From: Planotetraspora thailandica
GTDB lineage: Bacteria; Actinomycetota; Actinomycetes; Streptosporangiales; Streptosporangiaceae
Length of the DNA stretch: 64,000 nucleotides
Assembly (NCBI RefSeq): GCF_016863335.1
Contig: NZ_BOOR01000004.1
Coordinates: 332,457 to 396,456, forward strand
Direction: 5' to 3'
The notes below the pieces were generated by a model, which ran no database searches, was not told where the DNA came from, and saw only the letters and a program-made list of their open reading frames with translations. Position 1 is the stretch's first letter; every line of letters begins with the position of its first letter. The position numbers and the translations under genes are program-made. Shown piece after piece: positions 33,026 to 41,328 of the stretch.

Positions 33026-34246
33026 TCAGCGAATGAAGGCCAGCGACGCGTTGTGCCCGCCGAAGCCGAACGAATTGGTCATCGCCGCCGTCCACCCGCC
33101 CTGACGCGGCCCTCCGATGACGACATCGAGCTTCACCTCAGGGTCGAGGTCGTCCACGTTGACGGTGGCGGGGACGACGCCGTCGCGGAGGGCGAGGATC
33201 GTCGCGATCGCGCCCATCGCCCCCGCGGCCCCGCACATGTGCCCGGTCATCGACTTGGTGGCGGTGACCGCCGGATGCGTGCCGAGCGCCTTGGTGATCG
33301 ACAGGGTCTCCGTCAGATCGCCGCTCGGGGTGGAGGTGGCATGCGCGTTGACGTGCCCGACCTCGAGCGGGCTGAGCTCCGCCGAGGCCAGGGCGAGCCT
33401 CATCGCGCGCACCTGCCCGGCCGAGTCGGCCGCCGTGATGTGGTGGGCGTCGGACGTGGTGCCCGCGCCGGCCAGCGTGGCGTGCACCCGGGCGCCACCC
33501 TGGCCGACACGAGCCGCGGCGAAGCCCTCGCGTTCCAGCACGACCACCGCGGCTCCCTCGCCGAGCACGAATCCGTCACGCCCGGCGTCGAACGGCCGGG
33601 AAGCCTCCTGCGGGGCGTCGTTGCGCCTGGACAGCGCCCTGGCCTGCGCGAAGCCGGCCAGCGTCAGCGGGTGCACGCACGCCTCCGCCCCACCGGCGAT
33701 CACCACGTCGGCGCGGCCGAGCCGGATGAGGTCCAGGCCCATCGCGATCGCCTCGGCGCCGGACGCGCACGCGCTCACCGGCGTGTGCGCGCCACCCTTG
33801 GCGCCGAATTCGATGCTGACTGTGGCTGCGGGGCCGTTCGGCATGAGCATCGGCACCGTGTACGGTGACACCTTCTTCGGCCCGTCCGCCTCCATCAGGT
33901 CGTCCTGAGCGAGCGTGGTCAGCATGCCGCCCACCCCCGTGCCGATGACCACCGCGAGGCGTTCGGGCTCGACCTCGGGCGCGCCCGCGTCCGCCCACGC
34001 CTGCTGCGCCGCGACGAGGGCGGCCTGCTGGCAGCGGTCCAGCCTCCTGGCCTTGACCCGGCCGAGCACCTCGGCGGGATCGACACGCATGCGCCCCGCG
34101 ATGCGTACGGGCAGATCGTGTGCCCAATCGTCCTCGATCAGGCTGATGCCGGATCGCCCCTCGAGCATGGCGGCCCACGTGGAGGCCACATCTCCGCCCA
34201 GCGGCGTGGTGGCTCCCAGCCCGGTGACCGAAGCACCCGTCGTCAT
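33026..34246 (-). CDS. FabF-like beta-ketoacyl-ACP synthase
   Basis: A 406-residue type II ketosynthase that condenses malonyl-ACP with an acyl chain. The active-site Cys is C160 (VSACASGAEA), the two His are in NAHATSTPSGD and NSFGFGGHN, and the Lys is in TATKSMTGH. AGGGGGAC precedes ATG 34246. No ACP, ketoreductase or chain-length factor lies nearby, so this is an orphan copy. It may serve fatty-acid adaptation or an aryl-polyene/secondary lipid. Confidence 0.9.
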   Translation of the reverse strand: MTTGASVTGLGATTPLGGDVASTWAAMLEGRSGISLIEDDWAHDLPVRIAGRMRVDPAEVLGRVKARRLDRCQQAALVAAQQAWADAGAPEVEPERLAVVIGTGVGGMLTTLAQDDLMEADGPKKVSPYTVPMLMPNGPAATVSIEFGAKGGAHTPVSACASGAEAIAMGLDLIRLGRADVVIAGGAEACVHPLTLAGFAQARALSRRNDAPQEASRPFDAGRDGFVLGEGAAVVVLEREGFAAARVGQGGARVHATLAGAGTTSDAHHITAADSAGQVRAMRLALASAELSPLEVGHVNAHATSTPSGDLTETLSITKALGTHPAVTATKSMTGHMCGAAGAMGAIATILALRDGVVPATVNVDDLDPEVKLDVVIGGPRQGGWTAAMTNSFGFGGHNASLAFIR

Positions 34247-34495
34247 GCCGTCCCCCTTTTTCGTCGGTGAAGGCGCCGTCGATGCGCCCCACGTCAACGC
34301 TGCCAGGGCCGCCGACAGCCGGGCAGGTGACGTGATCAACGAAAATGGCGCGGGAGATTTGTCGCCGATGCGCTGATCACCATCGCGCCGCCGGCGATTC
34401 CGGACCCGATGATCGGCACGGCGTGGCACGACCGGCGGCGACCGCTCGGCCAGCAACTGATCATCGCCCCTTTCAGGACAGATCACCGCGGACAC

Positions 34496-34539
34496 GTCAC
34501 CGCTCGATCAGTCAAGGTTCACCGCAACGTGAATCGCAG
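34496..34539 (+). promoter_or_regulatory. PHO-box-like 11-nt direct repeats upstream of phoD
   Basis: Four consecutive 11-nt units begin at 34496: GTCACCGCTCG, ATCAGTCAAGG, TTCACCGCAAC, GTGAATCGCAG. Units 1 and 3 match the (G/T)TCACC core of PhoP-binding PHO boxes of Streptomyces, which are 11-nt direct repeats. The position, 140-185 bp before a PhoD phosphatase, fits. The other two units are weak. Confidence 0.45.
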
Positions 34540-34631
34540 GTGCACGCCGGCGAGCGCATAAAGATCCTTCTCAAGCCAAAGTTCCCCCCCTCGTGGCATC
34601 CCATTGATCGAATATGCATGGTCGGGTGACA

Positions 34632-34661
34632 CGGTCATGTCCGCCATTTCGGACATGACCG
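34632..34661 (+). promoter_or_regulatory. 12-bp hairpin in phoD leader
   Basis: CGGTCATGTCCG (34632-34643) pairs perfectly with CGGACATGACCG (34650-34661) around a 6-nt CCATTT loop. It ends 19 nt before the phoD ATG, abutting GGAAAGAG. It may be an operator or an RNA structure affecting translation. The remaining 34247-34495 has no evident gene. Confidence 0.6.
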
Positions 34662-34680
34662 GAAAGAGCCCTCAAAGACC

Positions 34681-36279
34681 ATGAGTAATCCCGATGCCTC
34701 ACACCCCACCTCGGGCCGGCTGAACCGACGTCACGTTCTGGCCCTGGGAGGCCTGACAGCAGCCGCGATCGTCGGCGACGCGGCCACCAGGCCGCAGCGG
34801 GCAGCGGCCAGCCCGCCCTTCTTCGACCACCCGTTCAGCCTAGGCGTGGCCTCCGGCGACCCCCTGCCGGACGGCGTCGTCCTCTGGACCCGCCTCGCCC
34901 CTGATCCACTCGCCGAGGACGGCAACGGCGGCATGCCCGCGGAGACGTTCGGGGTCCGCTACGAGGTCGCCGAGGACGAGAAGTTCGCCCGGATCGTCCG
35001 CCGCGGTGCGGTCGAGGCCACGCCGGAACTCGGTCACTCGGTACACGTGGAACTGTCCGGGCTGAAGCCAGCCCGGGAGTACTTCTACCGGTTCCGGTTC
35101 GGGCCGACGATCAGCCCGGTCGGCCGTACGAAGACGGCACCCGCCTTCGACGCGTCCGTCGAACGGCTACGGCTCGCCGTCACGAGCTGCCAGAACTACT
35201 CGAATGGCTACTTCCCCAGCTATCGCGACATCGTCGCCTCAGACCTGGACCTGGTCGTTTTCCTTGGCGACTACATCTATGAGGGCCCCGGCCCCAGCAC
35301 CATCGGCCGCTCTCACGTGCCGGCCAAGACGATCACGACGCTGGCCGACTACCGGATCCGGCACGCGCAGTACAAGGCCGACCCGCTGCTGCAGGCCGCC
35401 CACAGCACGTTGCCCTTCCTCGTCGTCCCCGACGACCATGAGGTGACCAACAACTACGCCGGCGACACCGGCGGCGGCCAGTCGGGCGAGGAGTTCCTCG
35501 CCCGACGCGCGGCGGCCTATCAGGCGTATTACGAGAACATGCCGCTGCGGCGCTCGTCGCTGCCGGTCGGTCCGGACATCCGGCTCTACCGGCGCGTACG
35601 CTTCGGCGACCTCGCCCTGTTCCACATGCTCGACACCCGGCAGTACCGGTCCGTGCAGGCCAAGTGGAGCGCCGCCACCGCCGTCAACGGCTACTCCCCC
35701 GGTGAACTCGACCCGAACCGCACGATCCTCGGCGACGCGCAGGAGCAGTGGCTCCAGGAGGGTCTGGCCACGTCGACCGCCCGCTGGAACATCCTCGGAA
35801 ACCAGACGAAGTTCGCGCCGTACGACCGCAGAGTCGGACCCGGCCTGGACTACAGCGGCACGGACAACTGGGGAGAAGGCTACGTCGCCGACCGCGACCA
35901 ACTGCTCCAGTACATCGCCGCGCACCGGCCGTCCAACCCGGTCATCATCACCGGCGACGCGCACAAGAACTGGGTGTTCAACCTCAAGGCCGACTTCAAC
36001 GACCCGAACTCCGAGACCGTGGCCACCGAGTACCTCGGCACGTCGATCAGCAGCGGCGGCGACGGCAACCCCAACTCGACCGTGTACGGCCCCACCACGG
36101 ACAACCCGCACATGATGCTCCAGAACGGGCAGCGCGGTTACATCCGGGTCGAGGTCACGCCGGAGCAGTGGCGGGCCGAGTTCCGCGTGTCCGACAGCGT
36201 CTCGGTCCCGGATGCTCCGCTGTACACCCTCGCCACATTCGTGACCAACAACGGCACGCCGGGCGCACGGCGGCTGTAA
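34681..36279 (+). CDS. phoD: PhoD-type alkaline phosphatase, Tat-exported
   Basis: A 532-residue phosphatase/phosphodiesterase. The Tat signal is RLNRRHVLALGG with twin Arg at 16-17, followed by an Ala-rich h-region. The N-terminal Fn3-like domain begins PFSLGVASGDPLPDGVVLWT. The metallophosphatase domain has SCQNYSNGYFPSYRDI, FLGDYIYEG, PDDHEVTNNY, LDTRQY and ITGDAHKNW, all standard PhoD metal and phosphate ligands. It releases phosphate outside the cell, using Ca/Fe in characterised members. PhoP control is plausible from the repeats upstream. Confidence 0.9.
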   Translation: MSNPDASHPTSGRLNRRHVLALGGLTAAAIVGDAATRPQRAAASPPFFDHPFSLGVASGDPLPDGVVLWTRLAPDPLAEDGNGGMPAETFGVRYEVAEDEKFARIVRRGAVEATPELGHSVHVELSGLKPAREYFYRFRFGPTISPVGRTKTAPAFDASVERLRLAVTSCQNYSNGYFPSYRDIVASDLDLVVFLGDYIYEGPGPSTIGRSHVPAKTITTLADYRIRHAQYKADPLLQAAHSTLPFLVVPDDHEVTNNYAGDTGGGQSGEEFLARRAAAYQAYYENMPLRRSSLPVGPDIRLYRRVRFGDLALFHMLDTRQYRSVQAKWSAATAVNGYSPGELDPNRTILGDAQEQWLQEGLATSTARWNILGNQTKFAPYDRRVGPGLDYSGTDNWGEGYVADRDQLLQYIAAHRPSNPVIITGDAHKNWVFNLKADFNDPNSETVATEYLGTSISSGGDGNPNSTVYGPTTDNPHMMLQNGQRGYIRVEVTPEQWRAEFRVSDSVSVPDAPLYTLATFVTNNGTPGARRL

Positions 36280-36312
36280 GCGGTTCCGCACCACCCGCCG
36301 GCGTGTCCGGGC

Positions 36313-37227
36313 TCAGCGGTAGCCCGTCACGTCGGCGGGCTTGCCCGCGTCCTGGACCTCGACCATGTAACGCCACGCGTCAGGCCGGCTGCCGTCGATG
36401 TCGGTGAAGCCGTAGACCTTGGCGAGTTGCCCGCTGGACAACGACTGCCCGTTCCAGCGGTGCACGCCGGGGTCGGCGGCGAGCGCCACGACGGCACGCC
36501 CGACGTAGGAGGGCGACTCCGAGATGGCGAAGTGCGGCTGCGCCGTCAGCGCGTCCCGCCAGTTGTCCTCGGTGACGCCGTAGGCATCCAGCATGATCTC
36601 GGAGCGCATCCAGCCCGGCGTCAGCGACACCGCGGTCGCGCCGTGTGAGGCCAGTTCTGTGGCCTGGGCGAACGCCAGCCGGTTCACCGACGTCTTGGCC
36701 AGGTCGTAGAAGAAGGAGACGCGGTAGTGCTCCGCGTTGTAGTCGGCGGTGCCGTCGTTGATCTCGACGACGAGGCCGCCCGGGTTCCTGATGAGCAGCG
36801 GCAGCGCGTGGTGGCTGGTGATGATGTGCGTGTCGACGGCCAGACGCAGGATCCGCAGACCCGTCTCCAGGTCGTGCTCCCACAGGGGCTTGTCCCAGCT
36901 GAACATCAGTTCGCCGCCCCAGATGTTGTTCACCAGCACGTCGAGACGGCCGTGATCGCGGTCGACGCGCTCCACCAGGGCACGGACCTGCTCGGACTCG
37001 AGGTGGTCGACCTGGACGGCGATCCCCTCGCCGCCGGCGGCGTTCACCATCTCGGCCGTCTCCTCGATCGTCTCCGGCCGGTCGATCTCCGAGCGGCGCC
37101 CGCGAACGCTGCGCCCGGTGACGTAGACGGTCGCTCCCGCCGCCCCGAGTTGCACCGCGATGGCCCGGCCCGCGCCGCGTGTGGCACCGGCGACGAGTGC
37201 GATCTTCCCTTTCAGTGATTGGCCCAT
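36313..37227 (-). CDS. Short-chain dehydrogenase/reductase (extended substrate region)
   Basis: A 304-residue SDR. The cofactor loop AGATRGAGRAI is near residue 14, TGRS follows as the NADP-type arginine region, NNIWGG replaces NNAG, and the catalytic pair is in FYDLAK (Y, K). The insertion around VDRDHGRLDVLVNNIWGGEL and the long C-terminus (WNGQSLSSGQLAKVYGFTDI) match an actinobacterial SDR subgroup of unknown substrate. Start ATG 37227. It is monocistronic. Confidence 0.83.
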   Translation of the reverse strand: MGQSLKGKIALVAGATRGAGRAIAVQLGAAGATVYVTGRSVRGRRSEIDRPETIEETAEMVNAAGGEGIAVQVDHLESEQVRALVERVDRDHGRLDVLVNNIWGGELMFSWDKPLWEHDLETGLRILRLAVDTHIITSHHALPLLIRNPGGLVVEINDGTADYNAEHYRVSFFYDLAKTSVNRLAFAQATELASHGATAVSLTPGWMRSEIMLDAYGVTEDNWRDALTAQPHFAISESPSYVGRAVVALAADPGVHRWNGQSLSSGQLAKVYGFTDIDGSRPDAWRYMVEVQDAGKPADVTGYR

Positions 37228-37369
37228 CGCGTGATGCTGACACAGGCGACCGACAAAAAACCGTCAGCCGCCGTAGCCTCCCGGTCCCGGCCCTGTTCTT
37301 CCGAAGCCGTAACCGGGGGTCTGGCGCAGGGTCTGAGTGCGGGTTCGGTCCTTCGCGATCCACTCCGCG

Positions 37370-37490
37370 ACCTCAACCTGCTCGGCCGCTACAGCTTCAC
37401 CGCCTCCGCCTCCGCCTTACGTCCCTTGCGGGATCCGGACGCATCGGAGCTGGACGAGGACGACGGCGGAGCGTCAGAAGCTCACGAGGG
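37370..37490 (+). pseudogene. Possible Tn3-family transposase C-terminal remnant
   Basis: One frame in the gap between two SDR genes reads LNLLGRYSFTASASALRPLR followed by DPDASELDEDDGGASE. This resembles, from memory, the extreme C-terminus of actinobacterial Tn3-type transposases (HINxLGRYSFxxx...LRPLRDP plus acidic tail). Upstream sequence does not continue the domain and no inverted repeats are seen. If right, it marks an old transposition scar. Confidence 0.35.
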
Positions 37491-37520
37491 CGCTGATCGG
37501 CTCGCGGCCGCCGCCATCAC

Positions 37521-38237
37521 CTACATAGGGCGGGTGTGGACGCCGATGCCGCCGGAGACGATCAGATTGTCGCCCGTTATGAGGCTGGCGCCGTCGGATG
37601 CGAGGAAGGCGACGGCTTCGGCAATGTCGGCAGGGGCTCCGACGCGGCCGAGGGGAACGCCTTCGCCCCAGGAGGCGATCGTGTCCTGGGAGATACCCAT
37701 CTTGCTGTACGCGGGGGTGTTGACCAGGCCGGGGCTTACCGCGTTGACCCGGATGCGGCGTGGTGCGAGTTCGATGGCCATGGAGCGCACGAGAGGCAGC
37801 AGAGCTCCCTTGGCAGCGGTCATGGCGGCGCCGAGTCCCTCGCCGGCGCCGACGGTGAACACCACGGACGCGCCTTCGTTCAGCAGGGGGAGCGCCTTTT
37901 GAAGTGTGAAGAAGTTGCCCTTGACGTTGATGTTGAACAGGGCGTCGAAGGCGGCCTCGTCGATGGACTCGATCGGGCCGGGCCGAGAGATGCCCGCGTT
38001 GAGGTAGAGCAGGTCGAGGGAGCCCAGGTGCTCGCGCGCCTGGTCCACGGCCTGGTCGATGTCGGTCAGGGAGCCGGCGTCGGCCTCGACAGCGATGACG
38101 TCTCCGGGAAGGCCGGCGCCATCGATGTCGCCGAGGCCGGTGACCATGACGCGATAGCCGCGCGAGTGGAGGAGTTCTGCGGTGGCCTTGCCGATCCCGC
38201 TGGTTCCGCCGGTGATGAGTGCTGTCTTTGCTGTCAC
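37521..38237 (-). CDS. SDR-fold protein lacking catalytic Ser and Tyr
   Basis: A 238-residue SDR-fold protein. TGGTSGIGKAT at residues 9-19 binds cofactor, LNAG is the NNAG motif, and the C-terminal ASLITGDNLIVSGGIG end is normal. At the active site, however, where SS...YxxxK is expected, the sequence is VVFTVGAGEGLGAAMTAAKG: Lys remains but Tyr is Met and the Ser is absent. It may bind NAD(P) without classical chemistry or act as a regulator or partner subunit. It is divergent from a TetR gene that likely controls it. Confidence 0.85.
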   Translation of the reverse strand: MTAKTALITGGTSGIGKATAELLHSRGYRVMVTGLGDIDGAGLPGDVIAVEADAGSLTDIDQAVDQAREHLGSLDLLYLNAGISRPGPIESIDEAAFDALFNINVKGNFFTLQKALPLLNEGASVVFTVGAGEGLGAAMTAAKGALLPLVRSMAIELAPRRIRVNAVSPGLVNTPAYSKMGISQDTIASWGEGVPLGRVGAPADIAEAVAFLASDGASLITGDNLIVSGGIGVHTRPM

Positions 38238-38359
38238 GGTTGTTCTCCTTGCTGATCGCGCGGGGGCGCCTCCAGCCCTGTCGCCGTAGTCGGAAAGGAA
38301 CTGGTAGGCAAAGCGCCGTGCAGGTGCCCGGTGCCGCTTCCACGACAGCGTACGCCCGG

Positions 38360-38401
38360 TTGGCAGCGACTGCCAAACCGCTTGCGAATGCCAGATTGGC
38401 A
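38360..38401. promoter_or_regulatory. Two adjacent palindromes, probable TetR operators
   Basis: TTGGCAG-CGA-CTGCCAA (38360-38376) is a perfect 7-bp dyad. TGCCA-GAT-TGGCA (38389-38401) is a second dyad made of the same half-sites in the opposite order. They lie between the divergent SDR-like gene (start 38237) and TetR gene (start 38422). Confidence 0.65.
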
Positions 38402-38421
38402 GGCAAGGCTAAGCTGATGAC

Positions 38422-39027
38422 ATGACGCAGGGAACACAAGGCAAAGGGGCGACTACGTCCACGCTGTGGGATCGGACGCGGCAACTGGCCGCCCAAGAGA
38501 TCCTCCAAACCGCGTTGCGCCTGTTCACGCAGCAGGGGTACGACGAGACGACCATCGCGCAGATCGCCCGCGAGGCCGGCGTCTCCCAGCGCACCCTCTT
38601 CCGTTACTTCGGCACCAAGGAAGACCTCATCGGCGGCAGCGAGGAGGGGTTCGTCACCCTCCTGACGGAAACCGTCCGCAAGCAGCCCGTCGATGCCGGC
38701 GCGTGGGAGGCGTTGCGTGCCGCATTCAAGGCCGCGCTCTCCCTCCATACAAGTCCCGAGCAGGCGCTAGAGCGCTTCCGCTTGGTGCACCACACCGACT
38801 CGCTGCGCGCCGCCTATCTTGGGAAGCGCGTGCGCTGCCAGGAGGAGCTACTGCCACTGCTCGAAGCCAGACTGGCGCCCTCGGGGACGGACAGAGGGCA
38901 AGCCCGCGCCATCGTTGCGACAGCGTTCGCGTGCTTCGACGCCGCCACTGCGACGTGGCTCGAGGGCAACGGGCAGGGCGACATTCTTGACCTGTACGAC
39001 GAGGGCCTGGCTGCGGTACGCAGCTAG
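38422..39027 (+). CDS. TetR-family regulator
   Basis: A 201-residue repressor. The N-terminal HTH covers residues about 20-70 (AAQEILQTALRLFTQQGYDE, REAGVSQRTLFRYFGTKEDL). The C-terminal domain resembles the mycofactocin/MftR-type TetR group (LERFRLVHHTDSLRAAYLGK). It is divergent from the SDR-like gene with two dyads between. The ATG 38422 is preceded by an AAGG-containing stretch. The ligand is unknown. Confidence 0.9.
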   Translation: MTQGTQGKGATTSTLWDRTRQLAAQEILQTALRLFTQQGYDETTIAQIAREAGVSQRTLFRYFGTKEDLIGGSEEGFVTLLTETVRKQPVDAGAWEALRAAFKAALSLHTSPEQALERFRLVHHTDSLRAAYLGKRVRCQEELLPLLEARLAPSGTDRGQARAIVATAFACFDAATATWLEGNGQGDILDLYDEGLAAVRS

Positions 39028-39200
39028 CGTTCTCACAACGGTCGAGCAGGGTGACCAGCGTGCGCACCCCTGCCTTGCCGAGGGAGAGACTGACGTACCG
39101 CCTCTTCGGCTTGGGCATCCCGCCGGTGATGAGGAACGAGTCGCTCACCCGCCGTGTCCGGCCGGGTGACCATGCTCGCCGCCGCGCTCGGGACCGGTGA

Positions 39201-40067
39201 TCAGCCGACGACCCTGCCGAGGAATCCCCTCATGTAGCCCGCGATCGTGTCCAGCTCGCTTTCCAGAGCGAAGTGCCCCGCGTCGAGAAGGTGGATCTCA
39301 GCGTCGGACAGGTCACGGGCGAACGCCCGCGCGCCGTCCGGGCCGAAGATCCCGTCGCCCGCCCCCCACACGGCGAGCAGCGGCACCTGGCTCGTGCGGA
39401 AGTACTCATGGAGCCTCGGGTACACCTCCAGGTTGCTGACGTAGTCGCGGAACAGGGCGAGCTGGATCTCGTCGTTGCCCGGGCGGCTGATCCGCGTGTG
39501 GTCGTGCGTCCAGGCGTCCGGGCTGATCAGCGACGGGTCGGGCACGCCGTGCTCGTACTGCCAGCGGATCGCCTCCAGCGTGAAGGCCTGCCGTACGGGC
39601 TCCTCGTTGTCCGGGCCGGGGTCGTCGGCGTAGGCCCAGATCGGAGCCCAGAACGGCTCGACGAAACCCTCGGTGTAACCGTTGCCGTTCTGAGTGACGA
39701 TCGCGCGCACCGGAGCCGACGGTTCCAGGGCCAGCCGCCACCCGACCGGGGCCCCGTAGTCCTGCACGTAGATCGCGTAACCGTGCAGGCCGAGCTGTTC
39801 GAGCAGGCCGTGCGTGACCTCCGTGAGCGCGTCGAAGGTGTACGGAAACTCCTTCGGCGACGGGGCGGCGGAATAGCCGAACCCGAGGTAGTCGGGCGCG
39901 ATCACCCGGTAACGGTCGGCGAGCGCGGGGATGAGCCGCCGGAACATGTGCGAGCTGGCCGGAAAGCCGTGCAGCAGGACCACGGGGAACGCGTCGTGCA
40001 GGCCCGCCTCCCGGTAGAAGACCTCGTGGCCGCCGACCTTCGTCGTGCGGTGATGGATGTCGACCAT
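39201..40067 (-). CDS. Alpha/beta hydrolase with Asp nucleophile (haloalkane dehalogenase/epoxide hydrolase-like)
   Basis: A 288-residue hydrolase. The oxyanion loop is LLHGFPASSHMFRRL. The nucleophile elbow is YVQDYGAPVGW with Asp instead of Ser, the mark of the haloalkane dehalogenase/epoxide hydrolase branch. The acid is in VWGAGDGIFGP and the His in LDAGHFALE. The helical cap contains FWAPIWAYADDPGP. AAGGGGG lies upstream of ATG 40067. A decayed tetR/monooxygenase pair is just upstream. Epoxide or halide substrates are possible. Confidence 0.85.
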   Translation of the reverse strand: MVDIHHRTTKVGGHEVFYREAGLHDAFPVVLLHGFPASSHMFRRLIPALADRYRVIAPDYLGFGYSAAPSPKEFPYTFDALTEVTHGLLEQLGLHGYAIYVQDYGAPVGWRLALEPSAPVRAIVTQNGNGYTEGFVEPFWAPIWAYADDPGPDNEEPVRQAFTLEAIRWQYEHGVPDPSLISPDAWTHDHTRISRPGNDEIQLALFRDYVSNLEVYPRLHEYFRTSQVPLLAVWGAGDGIFGPDGARAFARDLSDAEIHLLDAGHFALESELDTIAGYMRGFLGRVVG

Positions 40068-40174
40068 CGAAAACCCCCTTGGCCGATCTACACGCCGATC
40101 ATCGATCGGCGCCGAAGAGGACCGTGTCCGCGACGCGAAGGACGAAACCTGACGTCCAAGGGCGAGCGGGAGGA

Positions 40175-40645
40175 TCAGGACGCCGGTCGTTCGACGACGG
40201 CGGCCAGGCCGTCGAGCAGCGAGGTCAGGCCGAGCGTGAACAACGCGTCCAGGCGCAGGTCGTAGCCGTCGGCGGACTCCACGGCCTTGAACACCTTGAA
40301 GAGGGCCGGACGCCGGGTCTCGTCGACGGCGACGGGGAAGGCGGCGGCCTGCTGCTCGATCCACTCGTCGCCCGACAACCCGGTCGCGGCCGCCGCCTGC
40401 GTCTCCCGCTCCAGGTTGACCGCGACGCCCTCGACGTAGCAGTACAGCAGCGCGTGCACGTCCAGCATGGTCACGGGGTCGAGGCCGTGGCCTTCCAGCG
40501 CGCTCAGCGCCCACTCCGCGTGGGTCATCAGGTTGGGCAGCAGCAGGGGGCGGGTGAGCGAGCCGAGCTGGGCCAGCCACGGGTGCCTGCGGAAGACGGT
40601 CCACAGCTTCTGCGCGCCCAGTTCCAGGCGGCTCCGCCAGCCTTC
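40175..40645 (-). pseudogene. TetR regulator, N-terminal HTH deleted
   Basis: The reverse strand encodes a TetR C-terminal ligand domain from GWRSRLELGAQKLWTVFRRH (near 40645) through LLLPNLMTHAEWALSALEGH to a stop at 40175 (LAAVVERPAS). Upstream of about 40645 the frame leaves TetR-like sequence abruptly and there is no HTH. The break coincides with the truncated start of an FAD-monooxygenase tail on the opposite strand. It cannot bind DNA as it stands. Confidence 0.7.
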
Positions 40646-40773
40646 GGGAGGGCCGCTACGAGGACCGCATGCGGCCGTTCGTCGAGCTCAACCAGGCGCT
40701 GGCCACGGAGAACCCCGGCGGCCCGCCCGCCGGGGAGTCGGTCGAGCGGGCCAAGAACGCCCTGTCGCTCTGA
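40646..40773 (+). pseudogene. FAD-dependent monooxygenase C-terminal remnant
   Basis: The forward strand reads GRYEDRMRPFVELNQALATE followed by NPGGPPAGESVERAKNALSL and a stop at 40771-40773. RYExxMRPFVExNQ is the C-terminal helix of PHBH-type FAD monooxygenases. The catalytic part is missing: the segment begins at the breakpoint with the TetR fragment. The two fragments together look like the ends of a formerly divergent tetR/monooxygenase pair. Confidence 0.65.
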
Positions 40774-40800
40774 CGCCCCCTGGCGGAGACCGGGACGTCC

Positions 40801-40831
40801 TTGACCTCAACCAAGGTTCACGTTTTACGGT
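40801..40831 (+). promoter_or_regulatory. MerR-type promoter with 19-bp spacer
   Basis: TTGACC (40801-40806) and TACGGT (40826-40831) are separated by 19 bp that contain the near-dyad TCAACC-AA-GGTTCA. A 19-bp spacer with an internal dyad is the hallmark of MerR-activated promoters. It lies 30 bp before the MarR-like coding region. Confidence 0.55.
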
Positions 40832-40860
40832 GTTCGCGTCGTCACACGTGGGAGGCAGTC

Positions 40861-41319
40861 ATCGTCACCATTCGCGACTACCCCAAGGAGCAACTGGCCG
40901 CCCAGCCCATCGGTTACTGGAGCGGGGCGGCCTATCGGGCGGTGGTGGGGCGTATCCGCTCGGAGTTGGCCGTCGAGCAGCTCACCCAGCCGCACTGGTG
41001 GACGCTCAACCACATCGCGGGAGCGCCCGGCGAATGGAGCCGCGCCCGGCTCACCGAGCGCCTGGCACCCTACGACGACCTCGGGATCGACTTCGCGACG
41101 GTCTTCGACGACCTGATGGCGCGAGGATGGGTGACGGAGCAGGGCGAAGCCTTGACGATCACCGACGCCGGGGAGGAGGGACGGCTCCGCTCCCACGCCA
41201 GGCTGGCCGAGGTCAACCGGCAGATCCATGACGGCATCACGACGGACGAGTACGTGGCCGCGCTCGGCGTCCTTCGCCGGATGATCGCCAACCTGGGCGG
41301 CGACAGCGACGTGCCCTGA
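40861..41319 (+). CDS. MarR-like winged-helix protein with non-canonical start
   Basis: About 152 residues: QPIGYWSGAAYRAVVGRIRS begins a conserved actinobacterial MarR-like family, followed by LTQPHWWTLNHIAGAPG (HTH region) and RGWVTEQGEALTITDAGEEG (wing). GGAGG at 40851-40855 points to a start near 40861, but the codon there is ATC. The only in-frame upstream candidate of standard type, TTG 40801, is inside the promoter -35. Either ATC initiates, or a start ATG was lost and the gene is weakly or not translated. Confidence 0.7.
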   Translation: MVTIRDYPKEQLAAQPIGYWSGAAYRAVVGRIRSELAVEQLTQPHWWTLNHIAGAPGEWSRARLTERLAPYDDLGIDFATVFDDLMARGWVTEQGEALTITDAGEEGRLRSHARLAEVNRQIHDGITTDEYVAALGVLRRMIANLGGDSDVP

Positions 41320-41328
41320 GGTCGCCGG

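Noticed and set aside
39028..39200. Possible small gene in the TetR-hydrolase gap
   Set aside because: A reverse-strand frame (MSDSFLITGGMPKPKRRYVS...) exists but has no start signal and overlaps the TetR 3' end; no family recognised.
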